From positions 1 through 45,046 of the forward strand of contig CAIVXR010000224.1 of assembly GCA_903909925.1 (NCBI GenBank): a stretch of DNA of 45,046 nt, given 5' to 3'. Shown in pieces: positions 30,805-39,366 of this stretch (its first letter is position 1; every line of letters begins with the position of its first letter). Made by a program: the position numbers and the translations under genes. This stretch comes from an uncultured beta proteobacterium (GTDB lineage Bacteria > Pseudomonadota > Gammaproteobacteria > Burkholderiales > Burkholderiaceae). Below the pieces are notes generated by a model, which worked only from the letters and a program-made list of their open reading frames with translations, searched no databases and was not told where the DNA came from.

Positions 30805-31536
30805 ATGAACAAGGCAAGAGCTGTGCCAGATCATACGCTGGCAGCAAATGAGACTGAGCAAGGCAAAGCGCAAGGCAAGCCAGCTAAGGTCAAAAAGCCT
30901 ATTGAGCAACGAGTCAGGTTCTCAGGCGCAGAGTTAAGACAAGAGCTGCAAAAGAGACTGCCAGAAGTGAAGGCTAAACGTGTCCCTGCTAGTGAAGTGC
31001 TTATGGGAAGGCCAAGCACATACGATCCTGCAATAGGCGAGACAATACTAAACCTTATGAGTGAAGGTATGACTCTCACAGAGGCTTGTGATCATTTAAA
31101 GATTAAACGTAGCACTGTGTATAGTTGGGCAGAAAAGAGACAAGACTTCTCGGCAATTCTCGCACGCGCCAAGCTCGCTCTTGCGGAGCATGCTTTCACG
31201 CAAGCTCACCTAATCCCTAAAAAGCTTTATGAATCAGCGCTAAACGGGGAAGAGCTATCTGGCCCAATGGTAGCAGCCGCTAGACTCTACACTGACTCTC
31301 TCAAATGGTATGCCGAACGGTTGAACCCGCGAGACTATGCTCAGCAATCAAAGCAAAGCATTGAATTGACAGGCAAGAATGGCGGTCCGATCCAAACAAC
31401 GGCGCTTGTGTTTGACTCGCGTGACCTATCGCCGGAGGCAAGAGACGCTTTGCGCCTTGCTCTCATGTCCGCAAAGCCCAATGAAATCAATGACTTAGAG
31501 GCTATTGACGTGACGCCTGAAGCTGAGGAAGACTAA
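30805..31536 (+). CDS. terS: Terminase small subunit
   Basis: 243 residues. A central helix-turn-helix region: GRPSTYDPAIGETILNLMSE, MTLTEACDHLKIKRSTVYSW, then a helical oligomerisation part (ARAKLALAEHAF, AARLYTDSLKWYAERLNPRDY). This matches small terminase subunits that recognise the packaging site. The basic N-terminal tail and acidic C-terminal tail (EAEED) are typical. The large subunit is 2.1 kb downstream, separated by small genes. Eight GANTC sites lie in and just before it. Confidence 0.8.
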   Translation: MNKARAVPDHTLAANETEQGKAQGKPAKVKKPIEQRVRFSGAELRQELQKRLPEVKAKRVPASEVLMGRPSTYDPAIGETILNLMSEGMTLTEACDHLKIKRSTVYSWAEKRQDFSAILARAKLALAEHAFTQAHLIPKKLYESALNGEELSGPMVAAARLYTDSLKWYAERLNPRDYAQQSKQSIELTGKNGGPIQTTALVFDSRDLSPEARDALRLALMSAKPNEINDLEAIDVTPEAEED

Positions 31537-31803
31537 GTACCTAAGCAAATAGGGTACCTCGATATGGGATAGGGGGGAGGGGCTAATAGGATTTCCCTAA
31601 CAAAGTCTTAGGCTTCCACCTCCCCTTAATTACCTACAAAAACTCAAAATCCCTTTAAAAATGCCCTTTTTACCCCCCTGCAAGTTTGCCTTGACAAAAT
31701 CCCGCAACCTAATAGGTTCCATTTTGGGTCCCAGATGGGTCCCCCTTCCTTGGCGGCCAATCCTTGCTGAGGCCTACATAACTAGTTGATACATGGGGGT
31801 TAT
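31537..31803. other. Non-coding region after terS, candidate packaging site
   Basis: No gene seen. It contains GTACC/GGTAC flanking arms near 31540-31558, a G-rich block (AGGGGGGAGGGGC) partly complementary to CCACCTCCCC 50 bases on, a TTGACA without good -10, and two GGGTCCC heptamers (near 31724 and 31737). A third GGGTCCC occurs at about 31845 in the next gene and a fourth near 32567. A cos/pac site near terS would fit, but there is no direct proof. Confidence 0.4.
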
Positions 31804-32019
31804 ATGGTTGATGGTATTGTGAAGAGCATTGATGTGGCTCCTAATTGGGTCCCCCTAGCGCCTCATGAGGTAGCTTGGTTGCGGGATCAGGCTGCTCTGG
31901 CGGCTGTTAAGGGTATGGCTGGTAGTCTGGAATTGTCCGAACAATGGATAGCCAAGCGGGCGTATGCGATTGCGGATGCCCTGTTGGATCAGCGGGAATA
32001 CCACCCGGATCAGGATTAA
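31804..32019 (+). CDS. Small unknown protein
   Basis: 71 residues: VDGIVKSIDVAPNWVPLAPH, then two helices (EVAWLRDQAALAAVKGMAG, SEQWIAKRAYAIADALLDQ). The ATG at 31804 has GGGGGTT upstream; an earlier TTG is less likely. No family recognised. First gene of the small-gene cluster between the terminase genes. Confidence 0.6.
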   Translation: MVDGIVKSIDVAPNWVPLAPHEVAWLRDQAALAAVKGMAGSLELSEQWIAKRAYAIADALLDQREYHPDQD

Positions 32020-32028
32020 GGAGCTACC

Positions 32029-32328
32029 ATGAGGGGGAATTTTACGAACCATAAGTGGCTTATCCATGAGCTGACAAAAGCTTTGAATGGTTCCGTCAGG
32101 CAGGAGGAGTATGTTTCTGTCCTGGCGGCCCTGTCCAGATGCCGTGATTTGCTGGAGAAGGTGTCACCAAAGATTAAAGATGCCGAACTTAAGGATGAGG
32201 TTGACCTTTACCTCAACGTCCTGAGCGGGATTGTTGAGGATATTAAAGATTATCCAACTTCTTACATTACAGATGATGATTGGAAGGGTGCTGAAAATCA
32301 TTTGAGGAAGAAGGGTGTCATCAAGTGA
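32029..32328 (+). CDS. Small unknown helical protein
   Basis: 99 residues, mainly helical: HKWLIHELTKALNG, EEYVSVLAALSRCRDLLEKV, LKDEVDLYLNVLSGIVEDIK. AAGGAGCTACC precedes the ATG. Its stop overlaps the next start (GTGATG). No family recognised. Confidence 0.6.
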   Translation: MRGNFTNHKWLIHELTKALNGSVRQEEYVSVLAALSRCRDLLEKVSPKIKDAELKDEVDLYLNVLSGIVEDIKDYPTSYITDDDWKGAENHLRKKGVIK

Positions 32329-32513
32329 TGCTCCAGCTTGATCCGCCCCTGCCTGTAGTTACTCCGGCAGGAAAAGCCCTAGCCCATGTATTGATTGATT
32401 ACGGAGCCGAGCATGACCTGCTCTGGGTTTGCTTTCAGGATAACGGGGAGTGCTGGACATGGAAGAACCAGGATATCAAAGCTGAGAAGAATATTACCTT
32501 TGGGAGAAAATGA
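32325..32513 (+). CDS. Conserved small phage protein
   Basis: 62 residues with the pattern LDPPLPVVTPAGKALAH, IDYGAEHDLLWVCFQDNGEC and ATKNIT-like AEKNITFGRK. I recall this pattern as a widespread phage hypothetical of unknown function, often near terminase genes. It may be a small beta barrel. Starts at overlapping GTGATG after the upstream gene. Confidence 0.6.
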   Translation: MMLQLDPPLPVVTPAGKALAHVLIDYGAEHDLLWVCFQDNGECWTWKNQDIKAEKNITFGRK

Positions 32514-33022
32514 TGTACTCCACTGAGTTAATTCAACATTATAGGGAAGTAAGAAAACGCCTGCATGGGTCCCCTGTTAAGGTCGCACCTCCTGTTAAAC
32601 AGGTTGAGCTGGTTGTTATATTGAATGAGCCACCACCTCCCCCTCCTGTAGTACCGGAACCCTCACCCATTGAGCTACAACCCATGTTTGTTCCGATCAT
32701 TACCCGTAAGAACCGGATGATGGAAGTGATTAAACAAATGATTGAAGCTGAAGGCATGGTTTGGGAAAAGGTGTTTTCTTATAACAGGATCCAGAAGTAC
32801 GTCATCGTACGCCGCAAAATCTGGGCATGGCTCCATAGTTGTAAGATGACCGTTATGCAGATTGCCAAGTTTTGTCGGCCTGAGAAGCCCTATGATCATA
32901 CGACAGTTATTCATGGGCTAAGGAAATTTGCTGAAAACCCAGTTCAGTTGCCACCTCCCATTCTATGTGGGACAATCCCTCCCCATCAAGACAAGAACCA
33001 GATGGAGACTGCCGCACTCTGA
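32510..33022 (+). CDS. DnaA domain IV-like DNA-binding protein
   Basis: 170 residues. The N-terminal half is Pro-rich (NEPPPPPPVVPEPSP). The C-terminal part carries a DnaA domain IV-like helix-turn-helix: VIVRRKIWAWLHSC, MTVMQIAKFCRPEKPYDHTT and VIHGLRKFAE, where DHTTVIH matches the DnaA-box recognition signature DHTTVxH. No AAA+ ATPase is present. Such proteins could bind DnaA boxes to redirect host initiation or the phage's own origin (inference). The stop is 25 bases before the transglycosylase start. Confidence 0.72.
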   Translation: MMYSTELIQHYREVRKRLHGSPVKVAPPVKQVELVVILNEPPPPPPVVPEPSPIELQPMFVPIITRKNRMMEVIKQMIEAEGMVWEKVFSYNRIQKYVIVRRKIWAWLHSCKMTVMQIAKFCRPEKPYDHTTVIHGLRKFAENPVQLPPPILCGTIPPHQDKNQMETAAL

Positions 33023-33039
33023 CGAAGTGCAAACAGAAA

Positions 33040-33055
33040 GGTTTCACGTGAAACA
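33040..33055. promoter_or_regulatory. parS: parS-like palindrome (ParB-binding site)
   Basis: GGTTTCACGTGAAACA matches 15 of 16 bases of the universal chromosomal parS consensus TGTTNCACGTGAAACA, and the 14-bp core GTTTCACGTGAAAC (33041-33054) is a perfect palindrome. The GTG start codon of the next gene lies in its centre. One exact 14-mer is expected by chance about once in several thousand windows of this size. No ParA or complete ParB gene is visible, so host ParB would be the binder (inference). Confidence 0.65.
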
Positions 33056-33650
33056 AGCAATTATTCCTGCCCTGGCGGCCATGGCCTGTATGTCGATCGG
33101 TACTTGGGCCTTCGAGGGAGATGACAATCCCGCAATCTTTGCACAACGAGACAAAATGGGATGGGGCAAGCAATCTGAAAACTTTGCCGGATATGGCTGG
33201 GTGGATTCTATGACCAAGAACCGCCAACAGGTTGCTCAGGAAATTGCCACCAAGGTACGATCCCGCATGGGAGCTGAATGGGTAGAACCAGCACTGAAGA
33301 TTGCTAAAATAGAAAGCGGATACAGCTGTGACGTAAAAGGTCCCAAGACTGCTCATGGTAGAGCTGTCGGGCCTCTACAGGTCTTGGTCGGTAGTGCTGA
33401 AAGTCTGGGTATTAGTGCATATGAGTTGAATTCATCTTGCACAGCCCAGATCGAAGCTGGCGTCCGGCATATGGAACGGTGCGTTAAACTGGGAGCTAAA
33501 ACAGCCGCCCAGATGGCATCATGCCATGTGTCAGGCAATCCGTTCAATAAGAAGCTGACCCGTAAAGCAGAACGCTATCGCCAGAAATACATCAAGATGG
33601 CAATGGCAGCAAAAGTGCCTACATGGGTAGGAACGCTCTATTACTGGTAG
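33048..33650 (+). CDS. Exported lytic transglycosylase (SLT-like)
   Basis: 200 residues from GTG 33048, with AAAGG upstream. Signal peptide KQAIIPALAAMACMSIGTWA. The lysozyme-like domain has ALKIAKIESGYSCDVKG (catalytic Glu in IES), then HGRAVGPLQVLVGSAESLG and an AAQMASCHVSGNPF segment. It cleaves glycan strands in the periplasm, either at DNA entry if virion-borne or at lysis. Alternative start at GTG 33027 would lengthen the N-terminus. The start codon sits inside the parS-like palindrome, so ParB binding could affect its transcription. Confidence 0.75.
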   Translation: MKQAIIPALAAMACMSIGTWAFEGDDNPAIFAQRDKMGWGKQSENFAGYGWVDSMTKNRQQVAQEIATKVRSRMGAEWVEPALKIAKIESGYSCDVKGPKTAHGRAVGPLQVLVGSAESLGISAYELNSSCTAQIEAGVRHMERCVKLGAKTAAQMASCHVSGNPFNKKLTRKAERYRQKYIKMAMAAKVPTWVGTLYYW

Positions 33651-33655
33651 GCACA

Positions 33656-35425
33656 ATGGGTATCGTTACAATAGATGGGGTGGATGTGGATCTGGATCGG
33701 CAACTTGCTGATTTGGACCGCGCCGACTGTGAAGACAGCCTGTATAAGTTCCTGCAATACGCTTGGAAATATATAGACTCTAGCACCTTTACCAACGGCT
33801 GGCCCATTGAAGCTGTAGCTGAACACCTTCAAGCGGTAACAGACGGGGATATTAAAAAGCTTATTATTAACATCCCGCCGCGTTGCGCCAAATCATCTCT
33901 GGTGTCTGTAGCCTTTCCTGCATGGGTTTGGGGTCAGCCCCGTATCTGGGACAGCCCGACTTCAGGGCCAGGTGTGCAGTTCCTTCATGCGTCTTATGCT
34001 CAGCAGCTTTCTCTCAGAGACAGCACCAAATGCCGCCGCCTGATTGAAAGCCCGTGGTATCAGCAGCTATGGGGTGATCGGTTCAAGCTCAGCTCGGATC
34101 AAAATACCAAAACCAGATTTGATAATGACCAATCAGGGTCCCGCCTGGCAACCTCCGTAGGGTCCGCCCTGACGGGTGAAGGTGGTAATATCATTGTTGT
34201 TGACGATCCCAACGCCGCCCAGGAAGCTTTCTCCGAAGCAACCATTCATTCAACTATTGAATGGTGGGATACAGCCCTGTCTACCCGTCTTAACGATCCC
34301 AAGACAGGCGCGTTTATTGTTATTCAACAAAGGCTGTCAGAAGAAGACCTGACTGGTCATATCCTATCCAAGAACAGTGATGACTGGGTGCATCTCTGCT
34401 TGCCTATGCGTTACGAATGGAAAAGACATAGTTACACTTCTATTGATTGGAACGACCCAAGAGGCATGGATACCCAAGGTAATCCCCTGGTGGCCATTGA
34501 CCCTGACGGCAATCGTATACCTGTCAGCATGGAAGCCGAGAAAGAACTGGAGCGTAGGGAAGGAACCCTGCTTTGGCCTGAGCGTTTTGATGCCCGTGTG
34601 GTTGATAGTCTGGAGAAAGAACAGGGTCCTTGGACCTTTGCAGGGCAGTTCCAGCAACGCCCGGAACCAAAAGGCGGCGGTATCATCAAATCCGACTGGT
34701 GGCAGCCATGGCAAAACGAAGAATATCCGCCTATGGACCTGATTATTGCCACGCTAGATACAGCCTATACAGCCAAAACCCAGAATGATCCCTCCGCCAT
34801 GACGGTATGGGGAGTGTTTACGGGTGCAAAAGCCGAAATGTCCAATAGATATATCAACAAGAACAATAAAAACCGCGATAGTGAAACCCAATCTGCCTTG
34901 TTTGATGATGCAGTAGGGACAAAGTTTGGTCGCAGATACACCGAAAACTCAGCCCCCAAAGTTATGATGATGAATGCCTGGGAGGGTCGGTACGAGCTGC
35001 ACCAGCTTGTGCTGAAAGTTGCCCAGACATGCCGTGCCATGAAGGTAGATCGGCTCCTGATCGAGAATAAAGCTGCCGGACATAGCGTGGCACAAGAGAT
35101 ACAGCGCCTATACGGTTATGAAAACTTTGCCGTCCAGCTCTATGATCCTAAATCTCAGGACAAATTAGCCAGATTGCACTCTGTAGAGCATCTGTTTGCT
35201 GAAGGAATGATCTTCGCACCCAATAAACAATGGGCCGAGATGGTCATCAATCAGGTCTCCCAGTTCCCTAAAGGCAAACATGATGACTTGGTAGATACCG
35301 TCTCCATGGCATTAAGGCATTTACGCGAGAGCGGGGTATTGGTAAGGCAGGTTGAATGGACATCAGACATGGAGTCATCCATGATGTTCAAAGGCAACAC
35401 TACTGTCCCTCTATATCCGGTTTGA
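33656..35425 (+). CDS. terL: Terminase large subunit
   Basis: 589 residues from ATG 33656 (GIVTIDGVDVDLDRQL), chosen over an in-frame ATG at 33623 inside the upstream gene. ATPase domain: variant Walker A PPRCAKS (74-80) and Walker B IIVVDDP (179-185). RNase H-like nuclease: TLDTAYTAKTQNDPSA, DRLLIENKAAG and KHDDLVDTVSMAL supply the catalytic Asp residues. It pumps DNA into the prohead and cuts it. The Walker A has Ala in place of the usual Gly, as in several phage terminases. Confidence 0.92.
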   Translation: MGIVTIDGVDVDLDRQLADLDRADCEDSLYKFLQYAWKYIDSSTFTNGWPIEAVAEHLQAVTDGDIKKLIINIPPRCAKSSLVSVAFPAWVWGQPRIWDSPTSGPGVQFLHASYAQQLSLRDSTKCRRLIESPWYQQLWGDRFKLSSDQNTKTRFDNDQSGSRLATSVGSALTGEGGNIIVVDDPNAAQEAFSEATIHSTIEWWDTALSTRLNDPKTGAFIVIQQRLSEEDLTGHILSKNSDDWVHLCLPMRYEWKRHSYTSIDWNDPRGMDTQGNPLVAIDPDGNRIPVSMEAEKELERREGTLLWPERFDARVVDSLEKEQGPWTFAGQFQQRPEPKGGGIIKSDWWQPWQNEEYPPMDLIIATLDTAYTAKTQNDPSAMTVWGVFTGAKAEMSNRYINKNNKNRDSETQSALFDDAVGTKFGRRYTENSAPKVMMMNAWEGRYELHQLVLKVAQTCRAMKVDRLLIENKAAGHSVAQEIQRLYGYENFAVQLYDPKSQDKLARLHSVEHLFAEGMIFAPNKQWAEMVINQVSQFPKGKHDDLVDTVSMALRHLRESGVLVRQVEWTSDMESSMMFKGNTTVPLYPV

Positions 35426-35427
35426 AA

Positions 35428-35640
35428 ATGCAAAGAGTTCTAGCAAATGCCATAGTTGACGTCCTTCAGGAGCCTACTCCCTTCACAATGGGTAAGTTCG
35501 AGATCAAAGTCTGGGGTAAAGAACCCTATGATTATGTTCGGCACTATGAAATCTCAGCAAAAACAGATACAGTTGCTGCTCAAGAAGGTCTTCGACGGTT
35601 TGTTGAAGAGATGGAGCAGCTTGACCCTGCAAAGGACTGA
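35428..35640 (+). CDS. Small conserved protein between terL and portal
   Basis: 70 residues: MQRVLANAIVDVLQEPTPF, MGKFEIKVWGKEPYDYVRHY, EISAKTDTVAAQEGLRRFVE. One beta strand set followed by a helix; I recall similar short genes in this position in related phages. The ATG at 35428 comes two bases after the terL stop; the ribosome site is weak, so coupling to terL is likely. Confidence 0.65.
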   Translation: MQRVLANAIVDVLQEPTPFTMGKFEIKVWGKEPYDYVRHYEISAKTDTVAAQEGLRRFVEEMEQLDPAKD

Positions 35641-35643
35641 CCC

Positions 35644-37905
35644 ATGCCCATGGTTCCGGGGCTTATGCCCAATATTCGCCAGCCCCAACCCGACGCTGAC
35701 CCTTCTCTTGATCCCTCTGAAATCATTATAGAAATGGTTGACGATCAGGCAGACAAGCCTGAGCTGGATATGAATGGTAATGTACTCAAGATTGAACATG
35801 CTGACGGGTCTGTCAGTGTTTCTCTTGATGGGAAGCCAATCCAGGAAGCTGAAAGCGAGTATAACGAAGAGTTCTTTGAGAACCTCGTTGATAAAATTGA
35901 AGATTCCGAGCTAAGCCGCATTGCGGACGAACTGATTCGAGGCGTCAGTGATGACATTGAAAGCCGTAGAGAGTGGATCGAGGACCGTGCGCTTGGTATC
36001 AAGCTGCTTGGTTTGAAGATCGAGATCCCGAACTTGCAGGGTGCAGCCGATGGTGCGCCTGTCGAGGGCATGAGCAAGGTTCGCCACCCCCTTCTTCTGG
36101 AGGCCGTACTTCGCTTTCAAGCTAACGCACGTTCCGAGCTGCTTCCTACCGATGGCCCAGTCAAAATCAGGGATGATGGCAACAATACGGACCTGCAAAA
36201 AGACCAACTAGCCAATTTCCTAGAGCGTGATCTGAACCATTATCTTACAACGACCGCATCTGAATATTATCCCGACACGGATCGTATGCTGCTCATGCTT
36301 GGTTTTGGCGGAACGTCTTTTAAGAAGGTGTATTTTTGTCCGTTACGAAATCGCCCCATCTCCGAAAGCGTTGATGCGGATGATTTGGTGGTTAATAATG
36401 CCGCCACGGACTTGGAAAACGCCCGCCGCGTCACCCACCGCACGTTTATGAAGCCATCCACGGTTAAAAGGCTTCAGATCCTTGGTGTTTACCGCGATGT
36501 AGACCTTTCAACGCCGTCTTCTCCGCAGTTAGACAGCGTCCAGCGGGAAAAGAACTCCGTACAAGGCATTGTAGCTGAATCCTTGCGTCCCGAAGATCGT
36601 GATCGTGAGATTTATGAGTGCTATTGCGAATTAAACATCAAAGGCTTCGAGCATAAATGGAAAGGCAAGGAGACGGGGTTAGAAATCCCGTACCGTGTGA
36701 CCATTGATGTCTCGTCCAAAGAAATTTTGTCTATTGTTCGCAATTATGACGAGGAAGATGATGAGCTTCCCACCTCAAGGCGCAATTTTGTCAAATATAC
36801 GTTTGTTCCGGGCATGGGTTTCTATGACATTGGCCTCCTGCACATACTGGGCAATACGACTAATGCTATTACTGCTGCGTGGCGTGAGCTTCTTGATGCT
36901 GGCATGTATGCAAACTTCCCTGGCTTCCTCATGGCCGATACTGGTGCGCGCCAGAATACAAATATCTTTCGCGTTCCTCCTGGCGGAGGCGCACTTGTTA
37001 AAACGGGTGGTATGCCCCTAAGCGAAGCCATCATGCCATTGCCATACAAGGAGCCATCAGGAGCCTTGATGACGCTGGTAGACAACATCGCCCAGACGGG
37101 TATGCGTATTGGCGGCGTATCCGAGCAGCAGGTTGGCGAAGGCAAGAGCGAAATGCCTGTTGGCACAACGCTGGCAATGCTTGAGCAGGCCGCCAAGGTA
37201 TTAAATGCCGTTCACAAAAGGCTTCATTCTGCTCAGTCAGAAGAGTTCGAGCTTATTGTACGTACATTTAAAGAACACCCAAGCGCTTTCTGGCAACGGA
37301 ACAAGAAGCCTGCCTATCAGTGGGACGAAGAAACATTCCTGGCGGCCATTAACAACTGCGATTTTGTTCCTCAAGCTGATCCAAACACAGCCTCTCAAGC
37401 CCAGCGCCTTGTTAAGATCAGCGCCTTAAAGCAACTTCAACAAGCCAATCCGGGATTGTATGATGCGGTAGCTGTTGAGACAGCTTCCTTGCAGGCGCTT
37501 GGATGGAACAACCCGCAACAGTTCCTTGCCCCGCCTGATCAGCGTAACAAGCCCTCGCCAGAACAACAGAAGGCTATGTCTGACGCCCAGAACGATGCCA
37601 AGAACTCTGATGCCCGTATGTTGGATAGCCAGACACGCGCCAAGGAGTCTGAAGCCAAGATTGTTCTGGATCAGCAACGCGCACAAATGGATGCCGCCAA
37701 GACCCAAGGCAACATTATGCGTAATTCTCAAACTTCAGATGACAAAGAAAAAGATCGGCAATCCAACGAGCGTATTCAATTGCTCGACTTTGCCCAGGAT
37801 CTTGTCAAAAACCCAGAGGCTCTTCCAATGATTGAGCCAATTATTGCACCAGCCCTTCAGCAATTGGGCGTTGGCGGTCTTAAGCCGCCAGGCATGGGAG
37901 GTTAA
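35644..37905 (+). CDS. Portal protein
   Basis: 753 residues, the size of P22/podovirus-type portals. Portal-like segments: VRHPLLLEAVLRFQANARSE, LNHYLTTTASEYYPDTDRML, LMLGFGGTSFKKVYF, GDVVTHRTFMKP-like VTHRTFMKPSTVKR, and TLAMLEQAAKVLNAVHKRL. The C-terminal 200 residues form a long coiled coil (SDAQNDAKNSDARMLDSQTR). Twelve copies form the ring through which DNA passes. It follows terL and precedes head genes, as usual. Confidence 0.88.
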   Translation: MPMVPGLMPNIRQPQPDADPSLDPSEIIIEMVDDQADKPELDMNGNVLKIEHADGSVSVSLDGKPIQEAESEYNEEFFENLVDKIEDSELSRIADELIRGVSDDIESRREWIEDRALGIKLLGLKIEIPNLQGAADGAPVEGMSKVRHPLLLEAVLRFQANARSELLPTDGPVKIRDDGNNTDLQKDQLANFLERDLNHYLTTTASEYYPDTDRMLLMLGFGGTSFKKVYFCPLRNRPISESVDADDLVVNNAATDLENARRVTHRTFMKPSTVKRLQILGVYRDVDLSTPSSPQLDSVQREKNSVQGIVAESLRPEDRDREIYECYCELNIKGFEHKWKGKETGLEIPYRVTIDVSSKEILSIVRNYDEEDDELPTSRRNFVKYTFVPGMGFYDIGLLHILGNTTNAITAAWRELLDAGMYANFPGFLMADTGARQNTNIFRVPPGGGALVKTGGMPLSEAIMPLPYKEPSGALMTLVDNIAQTGMRIGGVSEQQVGEGKSEMPVGTTLAMLEQAAKVLNAVHKRLHSAQSEEFELIVRTFKEHPSAFWQRNKKPAYQWDEETFLAAINNCDFVPQADPNTASQAQRLVKISALKQLQQANPGLYDAVAVETASLQALGWNNPQQFLAPPDQRNKPSPEQQKAMSDAQNDAKNSDARMLDSQTRAKESEAKIVLDQQRAQMDAAKTQGNIMRNSQTSDDKEKDRQSNERIQLLDFAQDLVKNPEALPMIEPIIAPALQQLGVGGLKPPGMGG

Positions 37906-37907
37906 CT

Positions 37908-39362
37908 ATGGCTGATCGCAAAGCAGTAACGCCTCGCTCCATGGCGGCCCAGATCCAAGGCCCGGAAAGTCGTCCTGGCTATCAGGAATATGTGTCCGAT
38001 CCCCGCAATCAAGATGCAGCAATAGAAGCTGCATTAAATATTGCAGGATTATTTCCGATGCTGAGCGGATTGAGGCTTCCGGGAATCTTGCAAGCCGCCA
38101 AGAGATCGTCAGATCTAGTTCGCGCTGCTAATAAAGCGGATCAGTATTTCCGGCCAGATACACCGCGTCCTAACTCGATGCAGCCTGAAGAAATGCTGCG
38201 TACAGAGCAGATTCCTACGGTTCGCCCCAAAGAACTTACGTATGATGCAAATTATCGCGATCCTGCTTACTTTGGAAAACGCACCGAGCCAGACCCTCGC
38301 CTAGTTGCTGGCGATGAAGGGTTTGGTTCAAGCGCCGCCAATCTTGGCAAAAATCAAAACATGTCCCGTCAAGCTGAACAAGATTTTGTTCGAGATCAGC
38401 TCGCCCGTATGGGGGATGAAGGCAATGTAGGGCCTTTAAATGAGCTTTTGCGCCGACAAATCAATGAGGCGGCGGATCGAAACTATTCTCAAAATCAATT
38501 GTCTACTCTTGAAGGCGAAGGCGGTGTTACTGCTGATGCCATTCAAGCAGCAAAGGACTTGCACAATAACCGCATAGCTAAAGAGCAAGCCATTAGAGAA
38601 GCTGAAGTAGCTCGGTGGGAAGACGAAGGCGGTGGCATGGCCCACAGCCGCGTTCCTCCTGTATTCACCCGTGATTTTACCATGGGCGAAACAGTTCCAA
38701 TGACGCATGGTATCCTGCAAGGAAAACCCTATTATGGGCCGCTTGCTACCCGCTCATCAACCGAAATGGTAGGCACTCTTGGACCAGAAATTACACCTGA
38801 AATTGCCGCAGCTCTCAATGCTGCAAAAGGCGCGGGTAATGCTAATCTTCCTTTACTTGCTGCCCTCGGACTTGGCGGTTTTGGTGGCGGTTACGCTCTT
38901 AGCCAGCTTTACGGTGGCCAACCTGGCGCAGCAGTACCTCCCTCTGGTGGCCCAATCCCTCAAGAAACTAACGCATCGCAGCCTCAAGGCCGCAGCGTAG
39001 CACCATCAGCTCGTCAGCCACTTAATTTACCGCCAGACGCTCCTGACGGGTTTGTATTAACGCGTGACGCAGAAGGAAAACGGGCTAGTCCTGTAATCCA
39101 ACAAGCTATAGAAGCAGCTTTTCAAAGCGCGGCCAATCGACAAGAAGCACCTAAGGCCCCAGAACGCACTACTATTGACTGGGGCGATCCTAATCGTGCA
39201 TCCGACTTCTTCCGTGCATCAAAGCAAATGCAAGAAGCCATCAATGCAGGTAAAGATGTCGGGTACTACGGACAAAAAGAAAAACGTGGCGGATCTGTAG
39301 AAAAGAAGCCTGATTCGGTTCACAAAGCTCTTGAGATTATTCACCACCTTATTACTCGGTGA
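37908..39362 (+). CDS. Virion protein with glycine-motif C-terminus
   Basis: 484 residues, no recognised domain. Helical N-terminus (AAIEALNIAGLFPMLSG-like), charged middle, a Gly-rich hydrophobic stretch (LGLGGFGGGYALSQLYGG) near 325, and the C-terminal tail KRGGSVEKKPDSVHKALEII ending HHLITR. The tail matches the pattern GG(S/R) then a KAL(E/M) helix seen in two other virion proteins here. Probably a head-internal or ejected protein (inference). Confidence 0.6.
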   Translation: MADRKAVTPRSMAAQIQGPESRPGYQEYVSDPRNQDAAIEAALNIAGLFPMLSGLRLPGILQAAKRSSDLVRAANKADQYFRPDTPRPNSMQPEEMLRTEQIPTVRPKELTYDANYRDPAYFGKRTEPDPRLVAGDEGFGSSAANLGKNQNMSRQAEQDFVRDQLARMGDEGNVGPLNELLRRQINEAADRNYSQNQLSTLEGEGGVTADAIQAAKDLHNNRIAKEQAIREAEVARWEDEGGGMAHSRVPPVFTRDFTMGETVPMTHGILQGKPYYGPLATRSSTEMVGTLGPEITPEIAAALNAAKGAGNANLPLLAALGLGGFGGGYALSQLYGGQPGAAVPPSGGPIPQETNASQPQGRSVAPSARQPLNLPPDAPDGFVLTRDAEGKRASPVIQQAIEAAFQSAANRQEAPKAPERTTIDWGDPNRASDFFRASKQMQEAINAGKDVGYYGQKEKRGGSVEKKPDSVHKALEIIHHLITR

Positions 39363-39366
39363 CATC

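Noticed and set aside
30741..30851. 36-codon frame overlapping the terS start
   Set aside because: No ribosome site and low-complexity product; terS frame is clearly the real one.
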